A stretch of DNA of 64,000 nt from Metellina segmentata (taxonomy: Eukaryota; Arthropoda; Arachnida; Araneae; Tetragnathidae), in contig OX375883.1 in the NCBI GenBank assembly GCA_947359465.1, forward strand, positions 91,072,911-91,136,910, read 5' to 3'. Positions 47,375 through 57,834 of the stretch are shown piece by piece; position 1 is the first letter of the stretch, and every line of letters starts with the position of its first letter. The translations under genes and the position numbers were made by a program. The notes under the pieces were generated by a model. It searched no databases. It was not told the origin of the DNA and worked only from the letters and a program-made list of their open reading frames with translations.

Positions 47375-48950
47375 TAGGGCAACTCTTTTGTTGCAGTAAA
47401 AATGGGAAAACTTGCATTTATCATTCCCTAAAGTTGCATTTGTGAAAATAAAGTTGCAGTTATTTTTGATACACTAAAATCTAAAATAAATTATACGTAA
47501 AAAATGAAAAAATTCAAGATTTATTTGAAAAAATATAAGAAAGATATAAAATTTCTTTGTACATCATTAAATACAGAAGAACGTTGATGTCGTTGAATGG
47601 CCGATCCTTGGACAGTAATTTCTTTAACACTGAAAAACTGGGCTCGACAGAAACTGATGTTGTCTGACATTGTTGCATTGGACTTTCTGCAGTTGTGAAA
47701 CAAATGTACCACTCAAGTAACTTGGAGCAATCGCGGATAAAGCACCTTGAGTGTGAATCCAGCCGCAGTCATATAATATACTGTACTAGGGGACCTGCCC
47801 CCTGCTCGCTAACGCTCGCCAACCCCCGGAGGATTGCTTCGCAATCCTCATTGGTTCGCTGCGCGAACCTATGCTCGCTTCGCTCGCCTCAATGAAGACA
47901 TGTGTCCTAGCAGAAGGGATTGTTTACAAAATATGTTTCCAAAAAAATGTTTTTCAAATCTAAATTTGCTGTATTACAGAAAAAATATATACAGTATCTC
48001 TAAAATCAGAATTCAAATGAAACCTTTGTGCAAATTTTGACTCGAAATGTGAGCGTTGCTTTGGAAATTGAATACCCAGCATGTTGTTTGTGTGTACATT
48101 TTCCCAGCACTCCAACGACCCACACTTTTTCATTGAGTTTGTTGCCGAAAGTTGTAGTGCAAGCGTCTTGTTGAACTGTAATTGTTAACCCTGAAAAGGA
48201 CCGTTTTTAAAATGGCCCTGAAAAGATAGTCTGCTTTCTTTGATTTCTATTATAAACTGCAACAGCTCAACTAAAATTCTTTTTTTTTTTTCAATAAAAT
48301 TTCATACGATAACGTTGTAAATTCAATAGATGCGCGAGACTTCGTGATAAGCAAACAATCGTACAGTGTTGCCAAAACGCGATAACAAATAACGTCTTTT
48401 TTGCGTGCCACGTAAGAGAATTATATATATATATAGATCGGATAGCAGAAGCGTAAAATCCTTTCGCTCAACATTCAGAGATTTTAAAACGTCATCTACA
48501 AAGAAACGACATATTGATGTTCGAAACTCACCTCACAAACTCTGCAGTCCATTACGCAAGTTTGCTATGGATTATCATGAGTGTCAATCAATGTGTTAAA
48601 GTACTTCTTGCTATTTATTTCACTTTCGTCTGTTAGAATGAATACCTTCTTTCCATGAACTTCTTGTTTGATCCGCAATACCTCGGCGTTCGCTAAACAT
48701 ACACACGTGATCGAAGCGTTGATTCAGAGGGCAAAAAATGAAATAGTAATTTCATATTAATTCATTTTAAGCTAAATTGTAAAAAATTGCAACTATGCAA
48801 AAAGTTTCATTTATGTAGAAAGTTGCATTTATGTTGCGGTTATAACTCACTTACAATACACCCCATGTAGGAGGAATTTTGTTTTTAGTACTTTACATAA
48901 ATCGTAGAACGTGTGAAAAAAAGTTGCATTTGTTGCAAAAAGTTGCCCTA
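47375..48950. mobile_element. hAT-like element with TAGGGCAACT ends, containing a nested element
   Basis: The ends are TAGGGCAACTCTTTTGTTGCA and, inverted, TGCAACAAAAAGTTGCCCTA-like sequence ending at 48950. Repeated AGTTGCATTT words lie near both ends, as is usual for hAT subterminal binding sites. The flanks GTGATAAC and GTGAACTA are only partly alike. A minus-strand ORF (47521-47712) with ATMSDNISF-like residues may be a scrap of transposase. The element at 47788-48438 is inserted in it. Confidence 0.65.
47788..48438 (+). mobile_element. ~650-bp interspersed element, copy 2
   Basis: It is about 95% alike by eye to the copy at 43281 from AGGGGACCTGCCCCCTGCTC to TATATATATAGAT. Its second hairpin reads GGTTCGCTGCGCGAACC, a perfect 7-bp stem. 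Confidence 0.85.
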
Positions 48951-49029
48951 GTGAACTATCATTACCAATTTTCTTCTTTATATATAATTATTTTAACTTT
49001 ATATTTTCAAAATAATTCTTAATAACACT

Positions 49030-51420
49030 TATTAACATGGTTTAAAATTTAAAACAAATTCTTGTATTCAATCTTTGGCTTGTTATTTGTTGCCATTGAG
49101 CACATTTCGAATACTTAAATTCAAATTGGTGGGTGTTCCCATAAAATATTTAATATTAGAAGCCAATTTGTAATGTGAATTGAATCGATTTACCTAGTAT
49201 AAAGGGCTGGTAAATATATCGCACCCCGGCAAAAAAAATTACACAACTCAAAATTGCAAAATTTGAGAAACATCAACTTTAAAGGATACTATAAAACATA
49301 TATTGAAATAGTATAAGCTTCTTTTAAATTTTAGGTAGGTATTTACAGTGGTAACTTCTATTATAGTCTATAGAATAGTAATATAACATGCTGGTACACC
49401 TCCTATATATTTTTCAATGACATTACATCAAAAATTTTATTTTTTGAGTAGTGTCAATTTCTTTGGCGGGGATGGTGCGATATGCAAATATAGTTTCTGT
49501 GTTCATAAGTCTCAAAAGCATAAATGGTCGAAAGATAAGAAGTGACAAATAATAGTCCAACCTATCTCAGAAGACGTTCTCCACGAAGGCTAATTTAAGT
49601 ACACTTCATAAGAAATCACACCACGGAGCCAATCTCTCCAAGTGGATTCTATCCATACCTGTCAACAACAATTTGTGTCGTGAAACACGTTCTGATGTCA
49701 ACCGCAATTGGTGTCGTGGAACTCGTTCTAATGTCAACTATGTTTGTTGTCATGGAACATGTTTCGATGTCAACAGCAATCATTTTCATGGAACCTTTTC
49801 GATTGGAGCTGCAATTGTCTTGGAACATGTTCCGATGGGAGCTGTATTTGGTATGATGGAGCATGTTCCGTTGTCGATTACAATTGTTGCGTAAAATGTT
49901 CCTTAATCAGGTTCTCGTCGGTTGTTCTGATCAGTAAATTGATTAATATTCATAAACACAATCTTTTGCTCCTCATTTGTTGTCCTAGAACATGATCCAC
50001 AACTCCTAATTTTGATTGTTTGAGCGTTCTCATAAAACTTTTAATGTTAGATCCCTTCTAATTCTATAAATTGAGTCGATTAATATATAAATGATTGATG
50101 CATAAATATAATCTTAGAAACAATTTCTATGGACGTTCCTACGGAGGAACTTAAACCATCGATCCATGAAAGCAACAAATAGTCCAACCTATTGCAGAAG
50201 CCATTCTTCCCCAAAGGTTATTTTAAGTATTCTACCTAAAAAATCACCCTATGTACCAATCTCTCCAAAAAGTTTCGACTCATTTCTGTCAACTGCAATT
50301 TTGTCGTGGAACTCGTTCTGATGTCAACCACAAATGTAGTCGTGTACGTGTTCTCATGTCGACTGTAATTTTTTTCATGGAACCTTTACCGATGGAAGCT
50401 GCAATTTTTGTCGTGGAACATGTTCAGATGTCAACTGCAACAGTTATGGCAGATGTTACTATGTCAACAACAATCCTTGTTGTGGAACTTTTTCCGATAG
50501 AAGTTGCAATTGTTGCCATGGAACCTTTTCCTATGCAAACTGCAATTGTTGTCATGGAACATGTTCTGATATAAACTGTAATAGTTACGGTAGATGTTAC
50601 TATGTCAACAACAATCATTGTTGTGGAACTTTCCTATGGAAGTTGCAATTGTTGTCATGTAACCTTTTCCGATGTAAGCTATTGCAGCTTGTTATCGTGG
50701 AACATGTTCCGTTGTCAATTACAATTGTGAAAATTGTTCCAAATCAGGTTCTGATCAGTCGTTCTGATTCTTTAAATGTTCGAGATTCGTACACACAATA
50801 TTTGACTTGTTGTACGAACTGACTTATTGACATTTGTTGCTCTAAAACATGTACTACAACTCCGAATTTTGATTGGTTGAATGTTGGAATTAAACTTAAT
50901 GTTTTATCCTTTACTCTATAAATTGAAACGATTTACATATAAATGCATGAATATAATCCTGGAAACAATTTCTGGGGAAATGTGTTGTTGTGGAACATGT
51001 TCGCATGGGAGCTGCAATTATAGTGGTGGAACGTTTCGTTTTCAATTAAAGTGCCGTGGAAATATTCACAGTCAAGATCCCAATCGGTATTTCAGACTAA
51101 AATTTATCGAGTTTTTACTCAATATTTGGCTTTACATTTATTACCCTGGACCGTGTTTCGCAACTCCAAATTTTGATTGACTGAGAGTTCGTATAAAACG
51201 TTTGAGGTTGAATTCTATTCATTCTAAATTGAATCGATTTGCATATAAATGAGCGATGGATAAATATCTTAGAGCAATTTCTGTGTAGGCATTTTATGAG
51301 GAACTTAAACGGTCGATCCTTGAAAAGCAACCAATATCAGTCCAACCTATCTCCGAAACTCATCTCTAGGAAGGCTAATTTAAGTGTCCTACCTAAAAAT
51401 TCACCCCACGGAGCCAGCCG
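49030..51420. repeat. Higher-order repeat, ~4 units, with internal 36-bp minisatellite
   Basis: Long-unit words (TTTTGATTG-TTGAG, ATAAATTGA-TCGATT, AGTCCAACCTATCTC, GAAGGCTAATTTAAGT, CACGGAGCCAATCTCTCC) recur around 49.1-49.6, 50.0-50.3, 50.85 and 51.15-51.42 kb. Between them lie arrays of a 36-bp unit like GATGTCAACTGCAATTG plus TTGTCATGGAACATGTTCC (49660-49910, 50270-50740, trace at 50990). As 36 is 12 codons, ORFs with a 12-residue Cys-containing period appear on + and a Thr/Ile-rich period on -. Array lengths differ between units, so it looks like a decaying satellite and not a gene. Confidence 0.85.
49213..49490. mobile_element. MITE-like insertion with imperfect TIRs
   Basis: The left end AATATATCGCACCCCGGCAA and the inverted right end ATTTGCATATCGCACCATCC with CCCGCCAAAG match imperfectly. 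It interrupts the first unit of the surrounding repeat, since the other units lack it. Confidence 0.6.
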
Positions 51421-51429
51421 CCCCCAGAG

Positions 51430-52159
51430 GATTTGTCCCATGACTGTCAACTTCTGTTTTTACGACGCTCGTAAAAACCAACACATCGCCCAACCCACGT
51501 GCATCCTCCTGTCACACGTCTTGCCACCGCGCTCTTTCCTGTGCTTAGGCGGATGGAAGACAGATTAATGTCGGCGGTCAAGACCTTGCCTTCGCCTCCT
51601 GCAATCACTTAAGACCGCAAAGACCTTGGGGAAAGGGCTGACCCCGTTTGACAAGACCCTCCGTGGCGACTTTGGGCTGTTACCGGTCATTTCTCGTTAA
51701 ATTTGAAATCGCGTTTGTCAAGAAAGCAATACCGCCAAGCAGTAGTGTATTTCACGCCACAAGTCCCGATCTCACTGGCTATTGCACTGCATAGTGTCGT
51801 GAGGTGTCACGACATAAATTCTTTTCGTGGAACGCTTTTTTTATCGTGAGGTCCAGAAAAGGAAAATTTGGAAGAAGAAAACACGACTAATTTAATTTAA
51901 TGGCCTGGCGTGATCAAATGTACAATTGTAGAACAATTAAGTTAATAAATTAATGACCAGGTCCCCTTCAGATGTTCATTGAAGGATGATCACACAGGAA
52001 AGAATAAAGAAAAGAAACATACCTCAAAAGAATAGAGAGGGGCGATTTGTTAAACATACATTTTTCTTCTATTGATTGCAAGAGATGGTGAGATACTTCC
52101 TGTGGTTTTGGATCTGATGTGCCGAGGATATGCAATAAACCGGTAAATTAAATTTCGGA
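51430..52159. promoter_or_regulatory. Unique, balanced-composition block; candidate regulatory DNA at 51430-51800
   Basis: The stretch has much higher G+C than its surroundings (for example GGGCTGACCCCGTTTGAC and CCTCCGTGGCGACTTTGGGC) and contains CCCACGTG. No frame without stops is plausible and no splice pair was convincing. A conserved non-coding element is an inference. 51850-52159 is AT-rich. Confidence 0.35.
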
Positions 52160-53125
52160 TGTAAAAAGGCGGGCGGCTTCGATGCAACTTGCAGAATTTC
52201 AAGACAATTTTTAAGCGAAATTTAGAGACTAAAACTTCTAAGTACTTTCCTCGAGTAGAAACGTATTTCGAGAAGGTCAACACAACTGTACAAATATAAA
52301 TGGAGTCAATGCATATAAAGTACAAGCATATTGTAAATTCGTTACTTGACCCATTCGGCGAAAGATTTAATAAATTTAGAAACATGGAACAGACAGTTAA
52401 AATAATTAAGTATCCGTATGTAGTAGTCTACAGTGCTTTGGAATTAAATAGTTTCCAATGGATGCAACTTGCAGAATTTCAAGACAACTTTTGAGCGAAA
52501 TTTAGAGACTAAAACTTTTAAGTACTTTCCTCGAGTAAAAACGTATTTCAAGAAGGACAACCCAACTATACAAAATGAAATGGAGCTCACGCATATAAAG
52601 TACAATCATATTGTAAATTCGGTACTTGACCCATTCGGCGAAATATTTAATCAATTTAGAAGCATGGAACAGACAATCAAAATAATTAAGTATCCGGATG
52701 TAAGTAGTCTACAGCGCATTGGAATTAAATGGATTCCAACGGATGCAACTTGCAAAATTTCAAGACAGCATCTGGCCTCAAGTGTTTGTCGACTTGAGGT
52801 CCAAGCTTGAGTCTGGAAAGAAATCGTTTAAAGAATGAAGAAGAGTGCCACTACGAACAGGAAATTTGGAGTACTTGGAACCGATTACCGGACACTTTTA
52901 GCATCTTGAAAAATCTAACCACGCTTTAGATACTCATAATTTTTTCCTCTACGTCCTTCGTTGAGACCTTTTTCTCGTTAATAGTTTAATTGTTTTAAAA
53001 CCAATAAAAGAAACAGACTGACAGATGAAATTAGTAGCGCTTGCATGGGCTTCAAGTGCACGAAATACCAACCTTCAATTGAAGATTTAGCAAATGCATT
53101 TCAGCAACAAAAAAGTCACTAATGT
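52160..53125 (+). pseudogene. Degenerate hAT transposase (ZBED/SCAND3-like) with internal duplications
   Basis: Frames read FKTTFERNLETKTFKYFPRV, then NPTIQNEMELTHIKYNHIVN, then VLDPFGEIFNQFRSMEQTIK (52469-52810). A broken tail follows with SFVETFFS and NRLTDEI-like residues near 52970-53030, matching the C-terminal hAT dimerisation region (FSxMKxIKxxxRxRLTDE). A ~281-bp segment of the coding region is present two and a half times (starts near 52179, 52462 and 52742). Stops and frameshifts throughout. No TIR located. It is a different lineage from the short hAT at 55752. Confidence 0.78.
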
Positions 53126-53544
53126 AAATAATTAGACGCATGATGTGTAAGAAGTCATTACCTTGAGACCTCCGAAGTTTTAGTCCCACAGGCCATCAGG
53201 CGAACATTCATCTGATTGGCCCAAAAGGGATGAAACGCTACCAATGAATTAATGATCCCGTCAATAAAATTTCTAGTTTCTTAAAAGTCAATTTTGAAAC
53301 ATTTAAAACTTCAAAACTGAAACAAAATATCCAGCCTTGGGGGTACATTATATGTGATTGTCAAAAACTTGGAAAATAGATATTTTTAAGTAACTCTTGA
53401 AGTAACAATATTTCTTTACAAACAATTTTTACATGTATTACGTGAAAATATACATGAACTTGTATCATTACAATGTCTATAGCAATTAATGCTGTTATAA
53501 TTCATTAGAAAAGAATTTAAAAACAAATGGATATCCTTTTTCCA

Positions 53545-55152
53545 AAATGGGCAACTTAATTTAAGAACCGTAAGCAACAGGTGGGTAAACTTTTAGAAAC
53601 TCTGATCTATACGTGTGTGTGTGTGTTCTTCTATACAAATCTACACCGTTTGACCAATTCACACCAAATTTGGTACACTTATACTTTAGAACACTGCGAA
53701 AAACATAGACTATTACTTTCCTGTCTTCCGACCAATATGTAGCACTTACTACCACGAAAATTGGCACACTTCTAAAAGTGCCCCTCGAAGCTCCAATTTT
53801 AAAATCTAAAGTTTGTTTTCTTGCAATAAATGAATATTGACAAGAAAACACGTTCTACAGAGAACTTAACACAGGGAAATGTTACGGTCACATTTGAGCA
53901 TTGCAAAATTTCATAAATCAATGTCAATATTTTTCTAATGTCTCTTTCGAATTGCTCTATTTCAGCTCAAGAAGTCGAAATTGGACACTTTGCACATCTT
54001 TCGTTTTTCAGAATTCTGCATTTTTTTCATCGGAATTTCGTTTCTATAAATTGTTTAGGAATTAAATGTATTGGTTTTGCGAGTTTGCCAATCGAAGCTA
54101 GCTGTTATTATTTTGCTACCGCTGATAAGAAGTGACTTTGATTGAAGCAGATGGTTAAATTCGGTCTTATCTGCTTTCACTGCATAATTATAGCATGTGT
54201 TGTGGCATAATTTTTGTTTCACTGTAGTGTTAAGAATGGAGAACCAGAAAGTTCATTTTCGTCATATTATGCTCTTTTATTTTAAGAATGGAAAATATGT
54301 TAGTCAGACTGCCCGTAAAATGTGTACTGTATATGGACATAGTGCTGTTTCTGAGACCACAGTTCGAAGGTGGTTTATTAAATTTAAGCGTGGAAATCAA
54401 AAGAACCTCCCCAAGTAACATCGAGAGGGGTACTGCATCCCAAAAAAGTAATGCTTTCTCTATGGTGGGACTCCAAAAGAATTGTTTATTATGAATTGTT
54501 GCCACAAAATCAGACAATAAATTCTCAAAAATACTGTTCTCTAAAGGCAGTATTAAAAGCAGAAATCGAAGTAAAGCGGCCAGAACTGACCAATCGTTGG
54601 GAAGTTGTCTTCCAGCATAACAATGCTCAGCCCCACATTTCGCTGAATATTAGACAAAGACCTATTGAGTATGGCTGGGATGTTTTGTGTCACCACCATA
54701 TTCACCAGACCTTGCCCCTTCAGATTTTCACCTCTTCAGGTCACTTCAAAATTCTTGGAACATATTGGAGTTCTATTCTTTGGAGACTGTCAAACAGCAC
54801 CTCGATAACTTTTTTGCAAACAGGCCTAATGAATTTTTTTAAAGGAATTTTCCAGCTTCCAGAAAGATAGCAAAAAGTCATAGCACAAAATGAGGCTTAT
54901 GTGATTCAATAAATTTTTCTTATGTTTTTGTACTGCTTCGTTGGTATTGATCTTCAAAAACTCACAGAACTTTCTGGATGACCCAATATATATTTCCATC
55001 TGACGTAAATTGTAGAAGCTATGAGAAGTTTTAAATTTTCCGTACAACTTATATTATTGCATTTTTCTATGTGAGAAAACTGTTTATTCTAATTCATTTT
55101 TCAATTAACATTTAACCATTTCAACCCGAGCAACACGGGTTTTCAGCCAGTC
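53545..55152 (+). mobile_element. Helitron-like element interrupted by a mariner
   Basis: 53560-54087 matches the repeat at 36.94-37.91 kb (CACACCAAATTTGG, CACATTTGAGCATT, CTATTTCAGCTCAAG, TCGTTTTTCAGAATT). After the mariner, 54990-55152 ends AACCCGAGCAACACGGGTT (6-bp stem), then TTCAGCCAGTC. This resembles a Helitron 3' hairpin followed by a degenerate CTRR. No Rep/helicase coding sequence was seen. Confidence 0.58.
54088..54986 (+). pseudogene. mariner transposase pseudogene, 5' TIR missing
   Basis: From 54236 the frame reads MENQKVHFRHIMLFYFKNGK, then TVRRWFIKFKRG (helix-turn-helix region), then stops and shifts. LSLWWDSKRIVYYELLP, NNAQPH and a SPDLAPSDFHLF-like block (across a frameshift) follow. 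The canonical HDNA catalytic Asp motif reads HNNA, so a key residue is lost. The 3' TIR (GTTCT-GGATGACCC inverted) ends at 54986 before TA. It is the same family as 21259-22184 but retains the central region deleted there. Confidence 0.9.
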
Positions 55153-55154
55153 TA

Positions 55155-55500
55155 TAATAAAATCTTATTCATTGTTTCAATGGGTGTGTAAATAACAAGA
55201 TAACCTCGCGTTAAATGCAGCGAGTCCTTAATTCCCGAGTTGTGCCCACACATTGTGTCCTTCCTCTCGTGTTATTAACGAGGATCGGAAGGAAGACGAC
55301 TAGATTTGACATCGCTCCAGCGACTACAAATGATTAACACGTGAGGGCGTCTTCACTTAACGACCCGAAAAAATTCACTGATTCTTTTTTAACAGCTCTA
55401 CTCGGGCCATTCAGAATAGTTTTCCCGTGAAGGTTTTTAGGTGTTTTTTTACCAGCAACGTTAAGTATGTATTGGAGCTTGCTCCGATATATGTGAGTGA
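55155..55500. other. Unique sequence, possible regulatory words, no gene
   Basis: CCACACATTGTGTCC, GTTATTAACGAGG and TTAACACGTGAGG stand out. No coding frame or repeat end. Confidence 0.3.
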
Positions 55501-56356
55501 GCCGACCAACCGATCTCGTGGTTACGGTGTTAGCTCCTAGATCGGTAAGTTCCTGGATCGAATCCGGGTCAGTACATGGATGTTTGTAAGCGTATGGTGT
55601 AGAGGCGGCTGGTGCATCTTAAATCTGTCGTGGTCGAAAGTCCCTCACGTTGGGTTGGTGAGGAAAAGTGAGGTTCCATCTCAGCTGTTACCTCGTCATC
55701 TGACCGTGGTTCAAAATTACGTGGTGTTGTTATCGGATCTTTCCCTTAGAGCAGTGGTCCCCAACCCCCGGGCCGCGGACCGGTACCGGTCCGTGGATCA
55801 AATGGTACCGGGCCGCCGTAGGAACATTAAATTATTTCCATTTTATTTACTATGGTGTATTTCTCTCGGGTTTGTACGGTTCTTATCTATGAAATGACCA
55901 TTCAAATTAGAAGGTGGTAAATCAGAACTTGAAATTTGTTCTGTTACTAGAGCTTCAATTATGATTTCTGAATTCTGTATGTCTCTATTTTCCAATTTTG
56001 ACAAATATGACAACTGTTTTCAAGTTGGCAGACAAAGTAGCTGAATTTAAAGACAAATCTAAGTTGTGGGGACGGCGCGTGAACAGAGGCATTTTGGACA
56101 TGTTTCAGACATTAGTAAGTATTTTAGGCGAGACTGAGCCTAAACATTCATTCTCTCAGTTGGTGCACGATCACCTGTCTTTGCTTTTAAAAGAGTCCGC
56201 CCCCCTCAGCGGGCCCTGTTAAAATTACCAAACGTTGATCCGGTCCGCGGCGATAAAAAGGTTCGGGAGCACTGCCTTAGAGGATTGTACCCCGGAGCTT
56301 CGTCAATAGCCTGTTGTGTTGCTCTAGTACGACGTTAATTAATAAATGTCATTACC
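55501..56356 (+). mobile_element. SINE family A split by a hAT insertion
   Basis: The head GCCGACCAACCGATCTCGTGG and body run to GGATCTTTCCCTTAGAG (55751). They resume after the hAT at CCTTAGAGGATTGTACC (56275) and end in an ATTACC tail. An internal body segment near 55660 is deleted. Confidence 0.92.
55752..56274 (+). mobile_element. Short hAT element with Charlie-like ends and 8-bp TSD
   Basis: A perfect duplication CCTTAGAG flanks it (55744-55751 and 56275-56282). The left end CAGTGGTCCCCAACCCCCGG and the inverted right end CAGTGCTCCCGAACC match. The GC-rich left terminus (GCGGACCGGTACCGGTCCG, a palindrome) resembles Charlie/MER1-type hAT ends known from vertebrates. Inside, the frame at 55998-56222 reads LADKVAEFKDKSKLWGRRVN, then MFQTLVSIL and FSQLVHDHLSLLLKE, a piece of a SCAND3/ZBED-like hAT transposase. 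Most of the transposase is deleted. Confidence 0.93.
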
Positions 56357-56360
56357 GATA

Positions 56361-56931
56361 CACACTACCATACAATAATAGACCGGACGCCAGCGGATTT
56401 GCATAAAATCCGACTGCTTGTTTGAGGGTGTTTTTTGTGGTATGGCTTGGGACCTTTGCATGTTGTTTCTGGTCAATTGAACGCCGACGCCTACATAAAC
56501 ATTTTAGTCAATCAGGTTCTTCCTACGCTCTGGCAATTTTATGAAATGGACGAATGTTACTTCCAGAACGACAACGCTACTTGTCGTGTTGCAACATCTG
56601 TCAAGCAGTGGTGTTGAGATACGGATTTAAAACGTCTTCCATGACCTGCTCAGATTCCAGACCTAAACCCCATAGAACCTTTGTGGGACGAGTTAGAGCG
56701 ATGCTTACGGATCAGGAAACCACGTCCTTAATCGACAGCTGAGCTGGAGACATTCTTGCAGTAGAAATGGACACAAATACCCGTAGCTGTGTATCAAAAC
56801 TTCGTTAAAAGTATGATCGGAAGGGTTGCTAGTGTAATCGTAGCACGTGAGGACCATACCCCTATTAAAGCATGTATTATTTCCCTTATACCATCACATC
56901 TTGCTCTCCGGTTCATTATAGTAGGGTAGTG
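56361..56931 (+). pseudogene. Tc1 element, internally deleted, both ends present
   Basis: The left end CACACTACCATACAATAATAG and the right end (inverted) CACTACCCTACTATAATG are flanked by TA. After the left TIR the sequence jumps straight to coding words YGLGPLHVVSGQLNAD and CYFQNDNATC, then DLNPIEPLWDELE and VAVYQNF-like residues. The N-terminal domain and first catalytic Asp region are missing. It sits immediately after a SINE tail. Confidence 0.9.
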
Positions 56932-57119
56932 TATGTGGTAATATTTTTCCTGTCACTGTAAATTTGGTAGTGATTTTGTGCTGGAACGTAATTCGAGTGT
57001 AATGTTATTTGGCTTTACTATCGTATACGATTTGAACATGTCACCTATATAAATTCAGGCCGCAGTATCGGTTGGAAGATTGTTGTATTAGAGCGACAGG
57101 AGGATAGTGAGTTCGTATT

Positions 57120-57500
57120 GACCCAAAGACTATCGTGTTCAAAGGGGGATTGTGTACTTTAAATCTGTCGTGGCCTCTAATTTCTTCATGCTGGCGTGGT
57201 GTGAAAGTTTTCATAGTGGGAGCCATGTCAGATGTGACTCCGTTATCTGACCGTGGTCCAAAATTATGTGTTTTCCTCGAATCTTTCTCTTCGGATTTGA
57301 TCCCGAAACGACGCCAATATCTCGTTGTGTTGCTCTAGTACGACGTTTATTAAAATTACCTTCCTTACCGACAATTTTGAACTACTGTCAGATAACGAGA
57401 CACCTGAGCTGCATCCTATTCTCCAAACGTCTATACCACGCCAACGGAAGAACATTTGAGGCCATGATAGATTTAAGGTGCACCAGCCCCCGACGGTCAT
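57120..57500. mobile_element. Two SINE family A fragments in inverted orientation
   Basis: 57140-57365 (+) has TTTAAATCTGTCGTGGCC through GTACGACGTTTATTAAAATTACC. 57375-57500 (-) has the reversed body GACAATTTTGAACTACTGTC through TTAAGGTGCACCAGCC. They meet tail to body within about 10 bp. Confidence 0.82.
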
Positions 57501-57834
57501 TTGTTGAACCAAGTTCAACAATGTCCAACTCCTTTTCGCCAAGATTGAAAATAAGTAGCCGGCCTGTGACAGCCTTGTCTACATCATTATGCTATAAAAC
57601 ATTACTAGAAATGGTTTCTGAAATTCTTTATAATTCTACTCTGACTCCAAAACAGGTGTTTTGTTTACACATGCTTCCAAAGTTGTTTCGAATTATAAAA
57701 TAGTTTACAAAAATATAGTATACTGGTAAACTTGCTTTAATACTTTTTGCACTAAAACATAAGGAGCAACAGCCTACAATTCTAGATTGTTCCTAGTAAC
57801 TTTAAGAGGTTGAGCGTGTTTATCTTCCTGGTGG
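57501..57834. other. Sequence without recognised features
   Basis: Nothing assignable. The ORF covering 57266-57703 is made partly of SINE sequence. Confidence 0.4.
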
